Positions 1 to 11,534 of a stretch of DNA of 64,000 bases are shown here, in pieces. A program made the position numbers and the translations under genes. Source of the stretch: Carnegiea gigantea (taxonomy: Eukaryota; Streptophyta; Magnoliopsida; Caryophyllales; Cactaceae). The stretch covers positions 124,001 to 188,000 of the forward strand of contig JAKOGI010000537.1 of NCBI GenBank assembly GCA_029747015.1. Reading direction: 5' to 3'. Numbering within the stretch: the stretch's first letter is position 1; each line of letters opens with the position of its first letter. The notes under the pieces were generated by a model. The model made no database searches and was not told the DNA's origin. It was given only the letters and a program-made list of their open reading frames with translations.

Positions 1-1113
1 CACAACATCATTTTTACTCTTTACGTTAAAGGTTACAAAAATTAGAATAAAAAGCCCATAATCCATTAACTTTATGTATAAAACTTGCATGATCATACGT
101 GGATTCAAACTTATACATGACTTACACACCTCCACACTTAGCCAAACACAATAAAACATCAAACTAGCATTTCTTCTAACTGATACAACATAATCAAAAA
201 TCAATTCCATCATAAGACCAAAAATTAAATAATGTTGGGTTAGGGTTTTACCTCACTTGAAGGCTTGAAAGAGAGCGAGAGATGAAGGTAGTGTTTGGTG
301 GTTGTAGGTTGTGGCTAGTGGCTGATGATAGCCCAGACTGGCGGCAGAAGGTGGTGTCAGTAGCTGTCAGTGGTGGTAGCAGGGCAAACACAGATGTAGC
401 AGCCGTGAAGAGGAAGGGAAGAAGAAGAAGAACAGAAAGAGAAATTGATTTTGGCTTGTCTAGAACTTTTTTTTTGACTTATCTGGATAATTTGGCTGAT
501 TTTGTATAAATATAAAGTAGCTTTTTGCTAATTGAAATTTAGCACAATTGATGGTGAATAGGTTAACTCAATTGCATCAACTTTTTGGGCCTGCAAGTGG
601 GGTCAAATGAAGTGGGCTCGGAAAAATAGCATTCTGTGGCAATAAAATTTTTACGTAGCTTGAACTTAAATTTTTATAATATTATGGAAAATAACTTGCT
701 GATTGATCATATTTACCGGTTTACTATCGATTCACCCAAAATTTTACGGTAGTTGAAACCCGAATTGCAAAGTGCGGCACAAAATAAATTTTTCCTAACC
801 GGAATGCTTAAATGCGATGAATAAATGTGAGGAAATTAATAATATGGCTTAATTAAGCAAATAAATATGATTTAGGGTGGCGCTATAACACGTACAATAT
901 CATTGCAAAATTTAAATTTGTTTCTAAATTTCTTGTCTAATTAATTTAGGCTAGAAATTTGCACTTACAATAGTCACCGGGGCTCCTCCTCTGCTACTTT
1001 ACGATCTTGGCTGAGCACCAAGCCGCGGTGATTGATAGAGCAGTCTAGTATAAAGGAGGCTCCTTCTTCCTACTACCGCGAAGATCCTAGTGGTGGCTAT
1101 TCATAATGGTAAT
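1..1113. other. Unassigned AT-rich left flank
   Basis: I see no convincing gene here. A short open frame at 282-509 has no recognisable domain and a composition that looks incidental. The stretch 960-1100 is locally richer in G and C, but I could not assign it to a family. The last five bases (GTAAT, 1109-1113) nearly match the ATAAT that follows the neighbouring LTR element and may be its target-site duplication. Confidence 0.5.
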
Positions 1114-2905
1114 TGTTCATGCTAAAATATGTTATTTTTACGATATCTTTATACCCGATTAATGCTCAAAATAATTGTTAGTATAGATTTTATTTGATTT
1201 TGTAGGTTTTGAATAAATTGGATGAAGCAAGGCATAAATGTAAGGAAAACTCCAAAAAAGAACCAGTCCTCTCATATGCTAGGCACGTGATAGCCCCTCT
1301 TCCCCCTTATTTTCTCTCAAACTCCTTCTCTCTCCTCACAAAACCGAGAAACCCTCCCCCTGACATCCCCTCTTCAGATTCTCATCATCTTCATCCATCT
1401 TCTCTATCTCATCTTCTCATCTGCATCTTGCTCTCAAGCACGCACCACAATCTCCATCATCGTCGACCACCTTCACTCATGTGCCTGCCAGCACCGAATC
1501 CATAGCACAGCACACCAGTTTGCATCATCTATGTCATCCACGCGTTTCTAGATTGACGACCAAGTTTGAGCCAGGCTGAGTATATATCAAAGGTTGTGGC
1601 GTCTGAGGTAGATTTAATTTTGGGAGCTAGGTTTTAGTTTCCAGTTTTTAGGTTTTAATTTATGGGTTTTTATTTAATTCCGAATTTTAGCAATCTAGGG
1701 TTTGTTCAGTTTCAAGTTTTTGATTCGAATTTGTAATAGCCATTTCAGGCTGACTTTGGGGTTTATTTCATTCATATTTTTAAGATTAACTTTAGGTTTC
1801 AATTTCAGTTTTTAGGGATCTAAGGTTCGTTCTCTACTTGAATTTCGAATGTTAGATCTGTTTCAGCTTCCAAACGCTTGTAACTCAGTTAGATTTTACC
1901 AATCCTGAGTTGTTCTCGCAAGGATTGTGTGAAATTTCAAGAGTTAGGCTTGGTTTGAGGTTGGTTGAGATTCTCGTTCAAGGCCCTGTTTACGCTTTGC
2001 TCGTGCTCTTTGGTTCTGGCAATTCTCTGTTTATGCATCTTTGATTCTGTTTGCTGGGCTCTGTGTGTGTTCTGGTATGGCAATTCTCACCCTCCACTGT
2101 GGGTTCATTTTCCTTATTTATTCAGGTTAAGTTGATTTGGGTTTGGTTATCTGCTGCTCGATTGTCTGGTTACTTTGATGCTATGTTATCAGAATTGAGA
2201 GAATGAGTTTAGAACATTGATTGATGTTAGATTGTTATTGGAAGTGGATTGAGTTGCTCGTGCCCCTGATCTGTCATGATTTCCCTCTCCCCGATCTAGA
2301 ATACGCATTTGTTTTGCTAGTAATGAGTGGAAGCTTTGCTTGGATTGTGTATTGGTTTTGCTTCGTTTTTATTTTAGGTTGAGCTATTGTTGTGGGCTGT
2401 TTAGTTCCATTCGAAATACTCTCTAATTTTCCAGGATTTGACTTCATCTAATGCAATTACCAGAGGATTGACTTCATTTGCTTACAAGAGCTATTGCTAT
2501 GGATTTCATTTTTATCAGCTTAGTTTCTGTTTTCCCCTATATGTTTCTTCCTATTTAGTTTCATTTGCTTAATTAATCTTCAATCTTAGTTTAAATGTTA
2601 TTTAAAAGGGCTGTAATTAGGTTGCTATAAATCCAATGCAGGTTTAATGGCTACTATGTTTTGTCCATTTAGTGAACGCTTCGATTAGCATAAAATCACT
2701 AGTTCAATTTTGCTTCATGACCATTTGGAATTAATGATTTAAATTGTTTATGCTTTTAATTAGTTCATAATGATGCTAGATTAGTTTACTTTTGTACTCA
2801 ACGACCTTAATCTCATCCTTGTCCCTGTGGAGATGACCCTCAAGCGCTACGACAATAGTCGTATACTTACGGCACTTTATTTTTCACTCGAAAATTTATC
2901 GTACA
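1114..2905 (+). repeat. 5' LTR of element 1
   Basis: This 1792-base repeat matches 6623-8425 along its whole length, beginning at TGTTCATGC and ending at TCGTACA. It contains a CT-rich block near 1290-1500 that opens short frames by chance, and TATATA-like sites near 1580. It should hold the promoter of the element, but I could not fix a transcription start. Confidence 0.85.
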
Positions 2906-2911
2906 AGTTTT

Positions 2912-2929
2912 TGGTGCCGTTGCTAGGGA
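2912..2929 (+). promoter_or_regulatory. Primer binding site, tRNA-Asp type
   Basis: TGGTGCCGTTGCTAGGGA lies six bases after the LTR end. It resembles the TGGCGCCGTTGCCGGGGA site of plant Athila/Tat-type elements, complementary to the 3' end of tRNA-Asp, with two transitions. Confidence 0.75.
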
Positions 2930-3146
2930 CGATGGCTTGAGATTTAGGTTACATTTTTCTTTTTCTTTGTTGCTTTCCTATTAGTTTCACATGGTTTATC
3001 TTGCTTTCTTGATTTCGTTATTTAGTGTTGCTTAACTTAGTTCATTTCTTAAAAAACTCCTAGAAAGGGTTGGAAATTTAAAAAAAAAAAATAGAAAAAC
3101 TTAAAAACCACTAAAAATTAAAAAATTTCAAAATTTCAAAACCAAA

Positions 3147-4293
3147 ATGGCAAGTTTCTATTTCCCTCAGTTTGAGTATGAAATCTTTTGGCGATACTTG
3201 AGTAGATTTTGAATGAATTTCGTGCTCAATGTGTTGATTATTGTTTTGAGAAATGGGAAATTTGCCAAGTGATCTTTGAGGGTCTTAATGATGAATATAA
3301 GGATCATGTTGAGACTATGTACCCTGGGGATTTGGATTGTTTATTATCTAAAACTTAAGATGAGGTTTGAGATTTCTTTAAAAAACTAGCTTGGGATACT
3401 TACGAGTTCGAACACGCTAGTTATAATTTTGGTTACCCAACTCATAGTGAGTCTTTTTTCCTATTAGTCCTTGCCTATAGGATCCCTTTATAGATTCACA
3501 TGACCCATCTCACTCTTATTTGCCTTCTGTGTGCAATTATTGTGAGTCTTCTGATCATGCTGCTTGTCATTGCCCTTATCGTGCTTACGTGGATGCTACA
3601 TGTGTAAGTGTTGAAAGGAAGATTAATGAATTGACTGATCAAATGGTAGAGGCAATAAAAAAGATAATTACTAAATATTATCAATGTTTGAATCAAAGTA
3701 GGGAGAATTGTAGTGAGTTTGACTCTAGTTTAGGATCTCCTGAACCTGTAGTTAGTGTTGATGATGATTTTGATCCCTCTTATCAATCTAGGCCACTCTT
3801 GAATGAAAACATGCTTTTACCTGATCTAGAACAAGAGAGTGCCCTTCCTATGTCTTTGTCACTAGACCTTGCATCCCTCACTAGCTCACCCAAAGATGAC
3901 ACTGAAAATATCCTAGCTTATACTGACCCACCCGCCCCTTTTACTCACTCTTGTGAATTTGAGGCGGGTGATGACCTTGAGATCCTTGGTGGGTTAGATA
4001 TGAGCACCGCGACTGAAGTTAAGCCCTATGACTTACATGATTCGGAAGATATTTCACAAGAGTTATGCAATGAGGCAACTGAACCCACTATTTTGGACTT
4101 TGACAATGATATTCTTTCCATAGAATGTGAATATTTTTCATGTGGGTTTGATGTCTATGTAAGTTTAGATGTGGATCTCTGTGCTGATTATGATCATTTT
4201 CTTTTGATCTTATCTAAGCTGACGTCCTTTTTGAATATCGCAAATCTGAAATTGTCGAGTCTAATAATGTTGTCACTAAGAATTTCGATTTAG
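3147..4293 (+). pseudogene. gag: Gag-like gene of element 1 with CCHC zinc knuckle, broken
   Basis: The start ATG at 3147 is chosen because element 2 has the same N-terminus: both read M-x-x-F-x-F-x-QFE-x-E-x-FWRY. An in-frame TGA stops this copy at codon 22 (3210), and a frameshift separates it from the longer open frame at 3520-4293. That frame opens with CNYCESSDHAACHC, a perfect C-x2-C-x4-H-x4-C nucleocapsid knuckle, followed by a long acidic region rich in D, E and S. The family role would be to coat and package element RNA in cytoplasmic particles. No protease or RT follows. The same architecture recurs at 11535 and 59836. I know no named family for the N-terminal part. Confidence 0.6.
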
Positions 4294-4628
4294 ATGAGAC
4301 TCTCGTGCTTTTTGATATTACAAGACTTGTGAAATTTGCACCCACTAGTTTACCTAGACTGCTCGTTCATAGCGATATAATTTCTAGGCCAATGTCCTCA
4401 ATACTGGCTCGTTCTAAATATGTTCATTTCCTTTCTGATTGGGCTCAACTACTTGATAAGTTGAAGCAGACCCTTACTGGTGCTTTATTGGTTAGGTGGA
4501 TGTACTCTTTCTGACTCCAACTCACTACTTTTCATTGTTTCTTTATTTTTGAGAGTTGGGCTTCTTTGTTTGATAAGCTGCTATATGCTTTAACGAGTTT
4601 AGATTTTAGTAGCACTTTTTAGCTTAAT

Positions 4629-4715
4629 ATGGAGTGGCTGATGCTCCATAGAGCTCTAACTAAGCGGATTTCTAGAGGTATAACTTAGGTGTACTTGCGC
4701 ACCTGACCTGGTATG
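4629..4715 (+). other. Paired hairpins and splice-donor-like site, shared with element 2
   Basis: ATGGAG and CTCCAT arms (4629-4649) flank a 9-base loop. Forty bases on, AGGTGTACTTGCGCACCT (4687-4704) forms a second small hairpin, followed directly by ACCTGGTATGAT, which reads as a 5' splice site CTG|GTATGA. Element 2 keeps the same two hairpins and a CTG|GTGAGA site at 12636-12715, although the sequence between has diverged. Such conservation downstream of gag suggests an RNA signal (splicing, packaging or translation control). The function is inferred. Confidence 0.5.
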
Positions 4716-4899
4716 ATCGTTCTAACTTTTCTCTCTTATTCTTTTCGTACTTAGTTGTGGATATTTAGGACTGTGATTGTATGGGTGATCGATCTTGAGG
4801 AGCAAGTTGGGATTTGTTGAGCCATGTTGGCTATGATCACCCTTGGTTGTGTTATGATTTTGTGAATATTTGTTAGTTGTGGATATATAGGATTCATCT

Positions 4900-5470
4900 T
4901 GTGTACGTTTTAGTTCCTTTGTTCTATTTCCTTGATTTTGTGTTTTGTTTCCTTGGTTTTGTGTTTTTGTTTAATAGTTTCTTTTTATTCCCTTTTTAGT
5001 GTTTTAGTGACTTTGTTTTTGTCTTCTATTTTGTTTTTCTTTTCTTTTGTATTTTGTTTTGTTTTAGTGTTCTTTTGGATTTAGGTTGGTCTTTAGTAGG
5101 TCTTTGGTCTTGTCTTGTTTTATTTTGGTGATTATATTTGCTTTGGTCTTGATCGATTTTGTTTTCTTTTGTTAGGTTTTGGTTTTTGTTTTGCTTTATT
5201 TTGTGATTTGGTTTTTGGTTTTTGTGATTATGTGTATTTGGTTTTGTTTTGGTTTGAGTGGTGGTTTGAATTGATTTGGTCATTAGGTGTGTTTTGGTCT
5301 ATTTTTTTTTGGTTTTGGATTTTGATTTCCTTTCTTTTGTAATTTTGGTTTTGATTTTGGTTTGTTTGTGGTTTTGTTTGTGATTTTTATTAGTGTCTTA
5401 GTTGTATATACTTGCAGTTTTGTGCTGGTTTCCTGGTTGTATAGCTTATGTGATTGCTTTTTGTACCTTA
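4900..5470 (+). repeat. T/G-rich low-complexity tract
   Basis: For about 500 bases the + strand is almost only T and G, with runs of TTTTG and TTTGG. It opens spurious frames on both strands (lysine/asparagine-rich on minus, phenylalanine/tryptophan-rich on plus) that should not be taken as genes. It ends just before GGACATTGTGAAG followed by GTGGGGGTGA (5484-5513), which resembles the purine-rich motifs of this element class. Confidence 0.7.
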
Positions 5471-5513
5471 ATTCCCACAATGAGGACATTGTGAAGTTTT
5501 AGCGTGGGGGTGA

Positions 5514-6589
5514 GCTACCCATTTGTATATATTTTTCAAAAATTTTGAAAAATAAGAAAATTTTGTTTTTCTTTTGTGATTTGTGATCTTTCTTAGGTGG
5601 TTGTGACCCCATATGCTAGGTTATTAAGTAATATGTAAATAGAGTTTGCATGATGAGATGTCTAATTGAGGAGGTAGATCCGATTTTTCATAATAACCCT
5701 GTCTCGTATGTGTGATTTTGTGCTACCTTGCTCATCTTATCCTTAATTCTTAGGGTCTTGTTGTTAAGTTGGCATGTAAACCATTTGTTTGTCTAAATTG
5801 CCTTTTGAGCTCTTGAAAAATAAAGAGAAAAAAAGGAAAAAAAAGCGAAAAACAGATAAGTGAATAAAAACCCGAGCACCAATGTTCATAGCCACTATCT
5901 TTATTTCATATCTTTAATTGTCTTGAATATGTGCTAGTTTACTTGATTTCACATCTGTTTGGGCAATGAAATAAGTGCTTTGCACAATCTAATAAAACTC
6001 CTTTTTAGGGAAGGCCCAAATATTTGTAAGTCAAGCGGGTTTAGGGTGTGTGTGTTACCAATCAAGAAAAGAAAAGAAAAAAATTGGAAAAATGGAGCAA
6101 AGAAGGCAATTAGGCAAGGAAACAAGAATTGTGTCAATATTAGCAACCTGATTCATAAGAGTTAATACACATTACCACATGCACCAAGGTGTACATATCA
6201 TTGCATATGGGGTGTGGGGTGAAAAATGAAAGTCGGGATGTTTCTTTTGACTTGGATATCTTCCGATTGTACATTCTATTTGTATATACTTTTATGACTT
6301 GGTTGCTAGGGTGTCACAATTGCTTGAGTCGTGTACATGATTTCCCAATTACTTGTATATCTGTTTCCATGTTTAGGAAAACCAAAGATATTTTCTTTTA
6401 TTTTTGAAATAATTTTTGTAGGTATTTAACTTGATAACTCTCGTGAGACCTCACTCGTCCACTTGGGAAACCGAGGGCTTTAAAGAGCTTGTTGCATATG
6501 CTAAATGCAACCGTGATTCCTACGATATTGAGTTAAGATTTTCTTTTTCTTATTTTTAGTTTCTTTTTAGGTAGTTTAGTTATTTTACT
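5514..6589 (+). other. Non-coding 3' interior of element 1 with purine-rich tracts
   Basis: I see no gene. A/G-rich tracts occur at 5816-5865 and 6060-6115. Short frames at 5949-6407 lie in this low-complexity sequence and lack domains. Element 2 has a similar A-rich block in the same relative place (13690-13850). Confidence 0.5.
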
Positions 6590-6622
6590 CGAGGACAAGC
6601 AAAATCTTGGTGTGGATGTATT
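6590..6622 (+). promoter_or_regulatory. Region before the 3' LTR (polypurine-tract position)
   Basis: CGAGGACAAGCAAAATCTTGG and a GTGTGGATG stretch precede the 3' LTR. The GAGGACAAGCAA core is also found before the 3' LTR of element 2 (14524), where it runs into ATGGGGGAG. This motif is usual upstream of the polypurine tract in plant Athila/Tat-like elements. The tract itself is degraded here. Confidence 0.5.
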
Positions 6623-8425
6623 TGTTCGTGCCAAAAATATATTATTTTTACGACATCTTTATACCCGATTTATGCTCAAAATAATTGTTATTTTTAGATT
6701 TTTATTTGATTTTATTTGATTTTGTAGGTTTTGAATAAATTGTATAAAGCAAGGCATAAATGTAAGGAAAAGTCCAAAAAAGAACTAGTCCTCGCACATG
6801 CTAGGCACGTAACAGCCCCTCTTCCCCCTTATTTTCTCTCGGACTCCTTCTCTCTCCTCACCAAACTGAGAAACCCTCCCCTTGACGTCCCCTCTTCAGA
6901 TTCTCATCATCTTCATCCACCTTCTCTATCTCATCTTCTCATCTCCATCTTGCTCTCAACCACACACCACCATCTCCATCATCATCGATCACCTTTACTC
7001 GTGTGCTTGCCAGCACCGAGTCCACAGCACAGCACACCAAATTGCATCATCTGCATCGTCCATGCATTTCTAGATCGATGACCGAGATTGAGCCAGGCTG
7101 AGTATATATCAAAGGTTGCGGGATCTGATGTAGATTTAATTTTGGGAGCTAGGTTTTAGTTTTTAACTTTTAGGTTTTAATTTGTGGGGTTTGTTTTAAT
7201 TCGAAATTTTAGCAATCTAGGGTTTGTTCTATTTCAAGTTTTTGATTCAAATTGTAACAGCCATTTCAGGCTGAATTTGGGGTTTAGTTTCGTTCATTTT
7301 TTTATGATTAATTTTAGGTTTCAATTTCGGTTTTGAGGGATCTAAGGTTCGTTCTCTGCTCGAATTTCGAATGCTAGATCTGTTTCAGCTTCCAAACGCT
7401 TGTAATTCAGTTAGATTTTGTCAATCCCGAGTTGTTTTCGTAAGGATTGTGTGAAATTTCAAGAGTTAGGCTTGGTTTGAGGTTGGTTGAGATTCTCATT
7501 TAAGGCGTTGTTTACGCTCTGCTCTGCTCTTCGATTCTGGCAATTTTCTGTTTATGCGTCTTCGATTCTATTTGCTGGGCTCTGTGTGTGTTCTGGTATG
7601 GCGATTCTCACCCACCCCTGTGGCTTCGTTTTCCTTATTTATTCAGGTTAAGTTGATTTGGGTTTCATTATCTACTGCTCGATTATTTGGTTACTTTGAT
7701 GCTATGTTATCAGAATTGAGAGAATGAGTTTGGAGCATTGATTGATGTTGGATTGTTATTAGAAGTGGATTGAGTTGCTTGTGCCGCTAATCTGTCATGA
7801 TTTCCCTCTCCCCGATCTAGAATACGCATTTGTTTTGCTAGGAATGAGTGGAAGCGTTGCTTGGATTGTGTATTGGTTTTGCTTGGTTTTCATTTTGGGT
7901 TGAGCTACTGTAATGGGTTGTTAGTTCTGTTCAGAATAGTCTCTAATTTTTTAGGATTGGACTTCATCTAATGTAATTATAAGAGGATTGACTTCATTTG
8001 CTTACAAGAGCTATTGTTATGGATTTCATTTTTATCAGCTTAGTGTCTGTTTTCCCCTGCATGTTTCTTCCTATTTAATTTCATTTGCTTAATTAATCTT
8101 CAATCTTTGTTTAAATCTTATTCAAAAGGGCAGTAATTAGGTTGCTATAAATCCAATGCAGGTTTAATGGCTATTATGTTTTGTCCATTTAGTAAACTCT
8201 TCAATTAGCATAAAATTACTAGTTCAATTTTGCTTCATGACCATTTAGAATTAATGATTTAAATTGTTTATGGTTCTAATTAGTTCATAATGAAGCTAGC
8301 TTGGTTTACTTTCATACTCGGTGACCTTAATCTCATCCTCATCCATGTGGAGACGACCCTTAAGTTCTACGATGATAGTCGTATGCTTGCGACACTTTAT
8401 TTTTCACTCGAAAATTTATCGTACA
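6623..8425 (+). repeat. 3' LTR of element 1
   Basis: This is the second copy of 1114-2905, 1803 bases long, starting TGTTCGTGCC and ending TCGTACA. Scattered substitutions and small indels along the length mark an old insertion. Confidence 0.85.
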
Positions 8426-8820
8426 ATAATTTTCCCCCAAGTTCACCAAGTTATATCCAGTCGAAGGAACATGTGCAAGACTACGACATGCAATAGATAC
8501 TACAAGAAATGTAGTCTTCTTTCACATTTTGTTTTGCTTCTAACCACACTTATAAGTGTTAGCATAGTAATTTCCTGAACTTATTGATGTCTTGGCTATG
8601 TAATTCTGGGGAAGATTCTCTAAACTTATTACAAATGTGGGGAGAAAGATATTAGCCAGACTTGCAATCAGGATGAACAGGTGAATTACCAACACATCAT
8701 ATGTAGTTATTTTATGCTTTGCCCACACAGAGAACTATAGAGAGTCATAGTTTTCTCTACACATATAAGTGTCACCATTATCGTTGCCCTTTTATGAATT
8801 GTACTTGTAATAACTATAAA

Positions 8821-8879
8821 ATTTAGTAATTAAAAGAAGGAACAATAATAATTATTGTTCCTTCTTATAATTGCTAAAT
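8821..8879. repeat. Near-perfect palindrome with about 29-bp arms
   Basis: The arms, centred near 8850, differ at only two positions. The core reads AAGAAGGAACAATAAT on each side. Weaker pairing extends outward, with GTACTTGTAA on the left and a partly complementary TTAAGTGCAAG on the right. As RNA it would fold into a long hairpin. It may be a worn miniature foldback transposon. Confidence 0.7.
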
Positions 8880-9138
8880 TCATATTAAGTGCAAGCACAA
8901 AATACTAATACACATATGTAAATAATTACTAGTTATAAAAATTGTACAGTTTGGGTCAAATATATCAAAATTACTGAATTCATTAATACCTAAAAAGCAT
9001 CATATACATCATGGTCATCTCATACATTCTACAGAAAAATAGCAAAAATAAATTTTAAAAATATAACTAAATTGTATCTAATCCATGTGAAGTTTTTGTA
9101 TTTTGTCCTTCTTGAATAAACAAAGTGTTAGTATTTAG

Positions 9139-9243
9139 TAGATCAGGTTAATCAAAGTTAACTTGCATTCCCTGTAAGCTTGAATTTTGAAAATCAGCAT
9201 CAGTCTTATGTAGATTAGGTTAATCAAAGTTAACCCGCATTCG
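9139..9243 (+). repeat. Short direct duplication, 73-base spacing
   Basis: A block of about 32 bases containing GGTTAATCAAAGTTAAC occurs at 9139-9170 and again at 9212-9243, with three differences. No function is apparent. Confidence 0.65.
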
Positions 9244-10138
9244 CAAACGCCACCCATAATTATCCACTAATTAAAGAAGCTATGAAAATTTAAGGCCAAA
9301 AACAATGACAGAAGGTAAAAGAACAATAAGTCACAAAAATAATGAAAAAAGATAAAAACATGCAACCACTAGCTTCAATTGAGTACAACAAAGAGATTTA
9401 CAGAACAACTAAAGCTTTATCGCAATTACTAGTGGCATATCAGTTTCATATATAGTTAGAAGCTTAATTTTGTCATATATATGCCTATAGGAATTATTCA
9501 AATCCTATCAAGCTAGTTTCACCAACATTGAAGCGTAGCGATCATCTAGCCTAAAAAATCAGGAGGAGAATAATAAAATATTAATGCAAAAAAGAGGATA
9601 TATGATGAATGGAGATTCATCAAACTACAAGATCTATATAAGTGGCTATAAACATTTAACAATTGACAAAACGAACATATATTAATAAGCTATCTTATTT
9701 GGCGAATCATTATTTTGTGTAAACAGATTAGTTGTAAACTAAAAGTACTTTATACTTTAGCTATCATATAGAATCCCTTTGAGGTTATATCAATAAGTTG
9801 AAGGTACACAACAATATTGATAAATCAATATTAGATACATTTTATGGTAATTATCTCCACTACTGTTCCAAATGAATTGTAGTGGATAGATTAGAGAGGG
9901 TAGAGCAATTACAACCAACCAAGTGAATATCTATAAGCTTATATAGGAGTGCAACTCTTAGCATTTTTACTAACTTAAGCTTACATCATTTCGTAAATGC
10001 TTTCCAATGTTACTTGGATGATGGGAGGTAATTCCTCGCTTATGTTAACATAAGAGCAATGAAACTCTAACCTACAAAACAAACCCCAAGTCCCTTCCCT
10101 TTCAATCTTGCCCATTTTCTAGCAACCCACATGAAAAG

Positions 10139-11398
10139 ATAATAACTGCTTAAAGTGTATATCATTTAGGCTTATTTTGCTGCATTTTGGGGGAAAATTA
10201 TATGCTTTATGTTATAATTTATACTCCTTTTCCCATTTTATGCTTGGGTATTGTTCTTTGATGTATTTTGAGGTTTCTAAACCATTTGACCCCAGCATTC
10301 GACCCTATATAGGTGTATTTTGACTCTGCATGGATGCCCCTGAGTTGCCATACCCGTGGAAGAGAGGAAGAACAAGAGAATGATGAATAGCCCAGACCAC
10401 CGTCGGTCCGTGGTGAGCATGCAACAGCGAGCCTATTCGTTTTCCCTCATCGTATGGCTGAGATCAATCGAGTTTTTCTATATATAGGGCATCCCTCAGT
10501 AGCAGAAAACACACTCTATCAGCTCATCTTATACTCCTTTCCTCTCTTCAAGTAGATTAGGAATTGTTTAGATTAGAGAGAGAGTGAGAGATAGAGTTGA
10601 AGTGAAGACTTGCAAGGATTCCATCCCGGGTTTGCACGACGGTTCAAGCGTGATTTTTGGCTGAGCAATTTTTCCCTCTTCTCTTCTATTTCCTCTTTAG
10701 ATTTATCATTTTGGAGTAGTTAGTTGTTTAATCTTTTACCATGTTGCGTAGGTTTCTTTTGTCTAGGAATTTAGTAGTTTATATAAGTATTATTGGATCA
10801 TGTTTTAGTTTATTCAATTGTGCTTATTTTCATGATTGGTTTGAATTTGTTCTATCAAGTGTTATTCATGTTATAAGATCATTTTTAGCCAAAATTTGCT
10901 TACACAATTGAAAGAATCGAGTGAATATTCAAAAGATGACATTTGGTTGTTGGATTGCTTGTTAGAACCTATCGTTGCATCGTCTCGAAAGAGAGATTGT
11001 CAAGTTGGGAGGACTCGAATTAAGTAGTCAAATATATTACACTTGGATTATGTCAAATTAGTTTGAAAGAACGACGTTTGCTTAGTTTAGGCAAATTTGA
11101 TTAATTCCGAAAGAATAGATTAAGTTTCTAGAAAAGATTACAATTCTTCAGAATTAACCGATTAGAGAACAGCACATGTTTATTAATTTTGATCCAGTTC
11201 TCTTCCATAACTGTGAAAATTCTTAGATGTTTTTCTTTTATTGATTTAGACGAGTTCACTTGCAGTAGTTAGTCAAAACCATTTGAATTAGAATTTCGCT
11301 TAGCATATCTTGAGGGATTATAACCTAGTAGATCAACCTAATATTTGTGGGATCGACCTTGATTGCTACAACGCCAACGTGCACTTGCGGCCGTATCA
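10139..11398 (+). repeat. 5' LTR of element 2
   Basis: This 1260-base repeat pairs with 14559-15835. A TATA box candidate, CTATATATAG, lies at 10478-10487; the right copy has lost it (CTATAACTA). A run of GAGAGAGTGAGAGATAGAG follows at about 10577. Transcription would start shortly after 10500 if the box is used. Confidence 0.85.
10478..10487 (+). promoter_or_regulatory. TATA box candidate in 5' LTR of element 2
   Basis: CTATATATAG stands in a less AT-rich context and is followed about 30 bases on by CAGTAGCAGAAAACACAC, a plausible start region. The position suits a retroelement U3/R border. There is no experimental support. Confidence 0.4.
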
Positions 11399-11404
11399 AA
11401 TTTT

Positions 11405-11422
11405 TGGCACCGTTGCCAGGGA
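11405..11422 (+). promoter_or_regulatory. Primer binding site, tRNA-Asp type
   Basis: TGGCACCGTTGCCAGGGA lies six bases after the LTR end CA. It matches the Athila/Tat-type tRNA-Asp site with two transitions. Confidence 0.8.
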
Positions 11423-11534
11423 CTAGCGTCAAATATTGAGTTTTCCCTGATGGGTTTGACTAAGCATTTTGTTTTTCTTCAAAAAAACCCAAAAATTTTG
11501 CAAATTAAAGGAAAAAAAATTTTGAGAAACATCA

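Larger units (their letters stand above)
1114..8425 (+). mobile_element. LTR retroelement 1: gag-like frame, no pol (LARD-like)
   Basis: Two direct repeats of about 1.8 kb bound a 3.7 kb interior. The repeats start with TG (1114, 6623) and end with CA (2905, 8425). A tRNA-Asp-type primer binding site lies 6 bases inside the left repeat, and a GAGGACAAGC motif with a G-rich stretch precedes the right one. Flanking pentamers are GTAAT and ATAAT, an imperfect target duplication. The interior holds a broken gag-like frame and low-complexity tracts but no protease, RT, RNase H or integrase that I can see. This fits a large non-autonomous derivative (LARD-like) of a Ty3/gypsy Athila/Tat-type element. 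The PBS and motif are seen; the lineage is inferred. The repeats are clearly diverged (roughly 90% identical by eye), so the insertion is old. Confidence 0.8.
8426..10133. other. AT-rich spacer between two LTR elements
   Basis: I see no gene in these 1.7 kb. They contain a strong palindrome (8821-8879) and a short direct duplication (9139-9243), listed separately. The sequence continues after element 2 at 15841, because the AAAAG before (10134) and after (15836) that element is one target site. Confidence 0.55.

Noticed and set aside
1209..1505. A 98-codon frame repeated at 6731-7081 as 116 codons
   Set aside because: It is CT-rich LTR sequence present in both LTRs of element 1, so its repetition reflects the LTR pair and not a gene family.
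5026..5489. Lysine/asparagine-rich minus-strand frames and phenylalanine-rich plus-strand frames
   Set aside because: They lie in a T/G-rich low-complexity tract inside element 1; composition alone explains them.
8485..8515. TACTACAAGAAATGTAGTCTT resembling a CACTA terminus
   Set aside because: The first base is T instead of C, no subterminal repeats follow, and no matching second end was found nearby.
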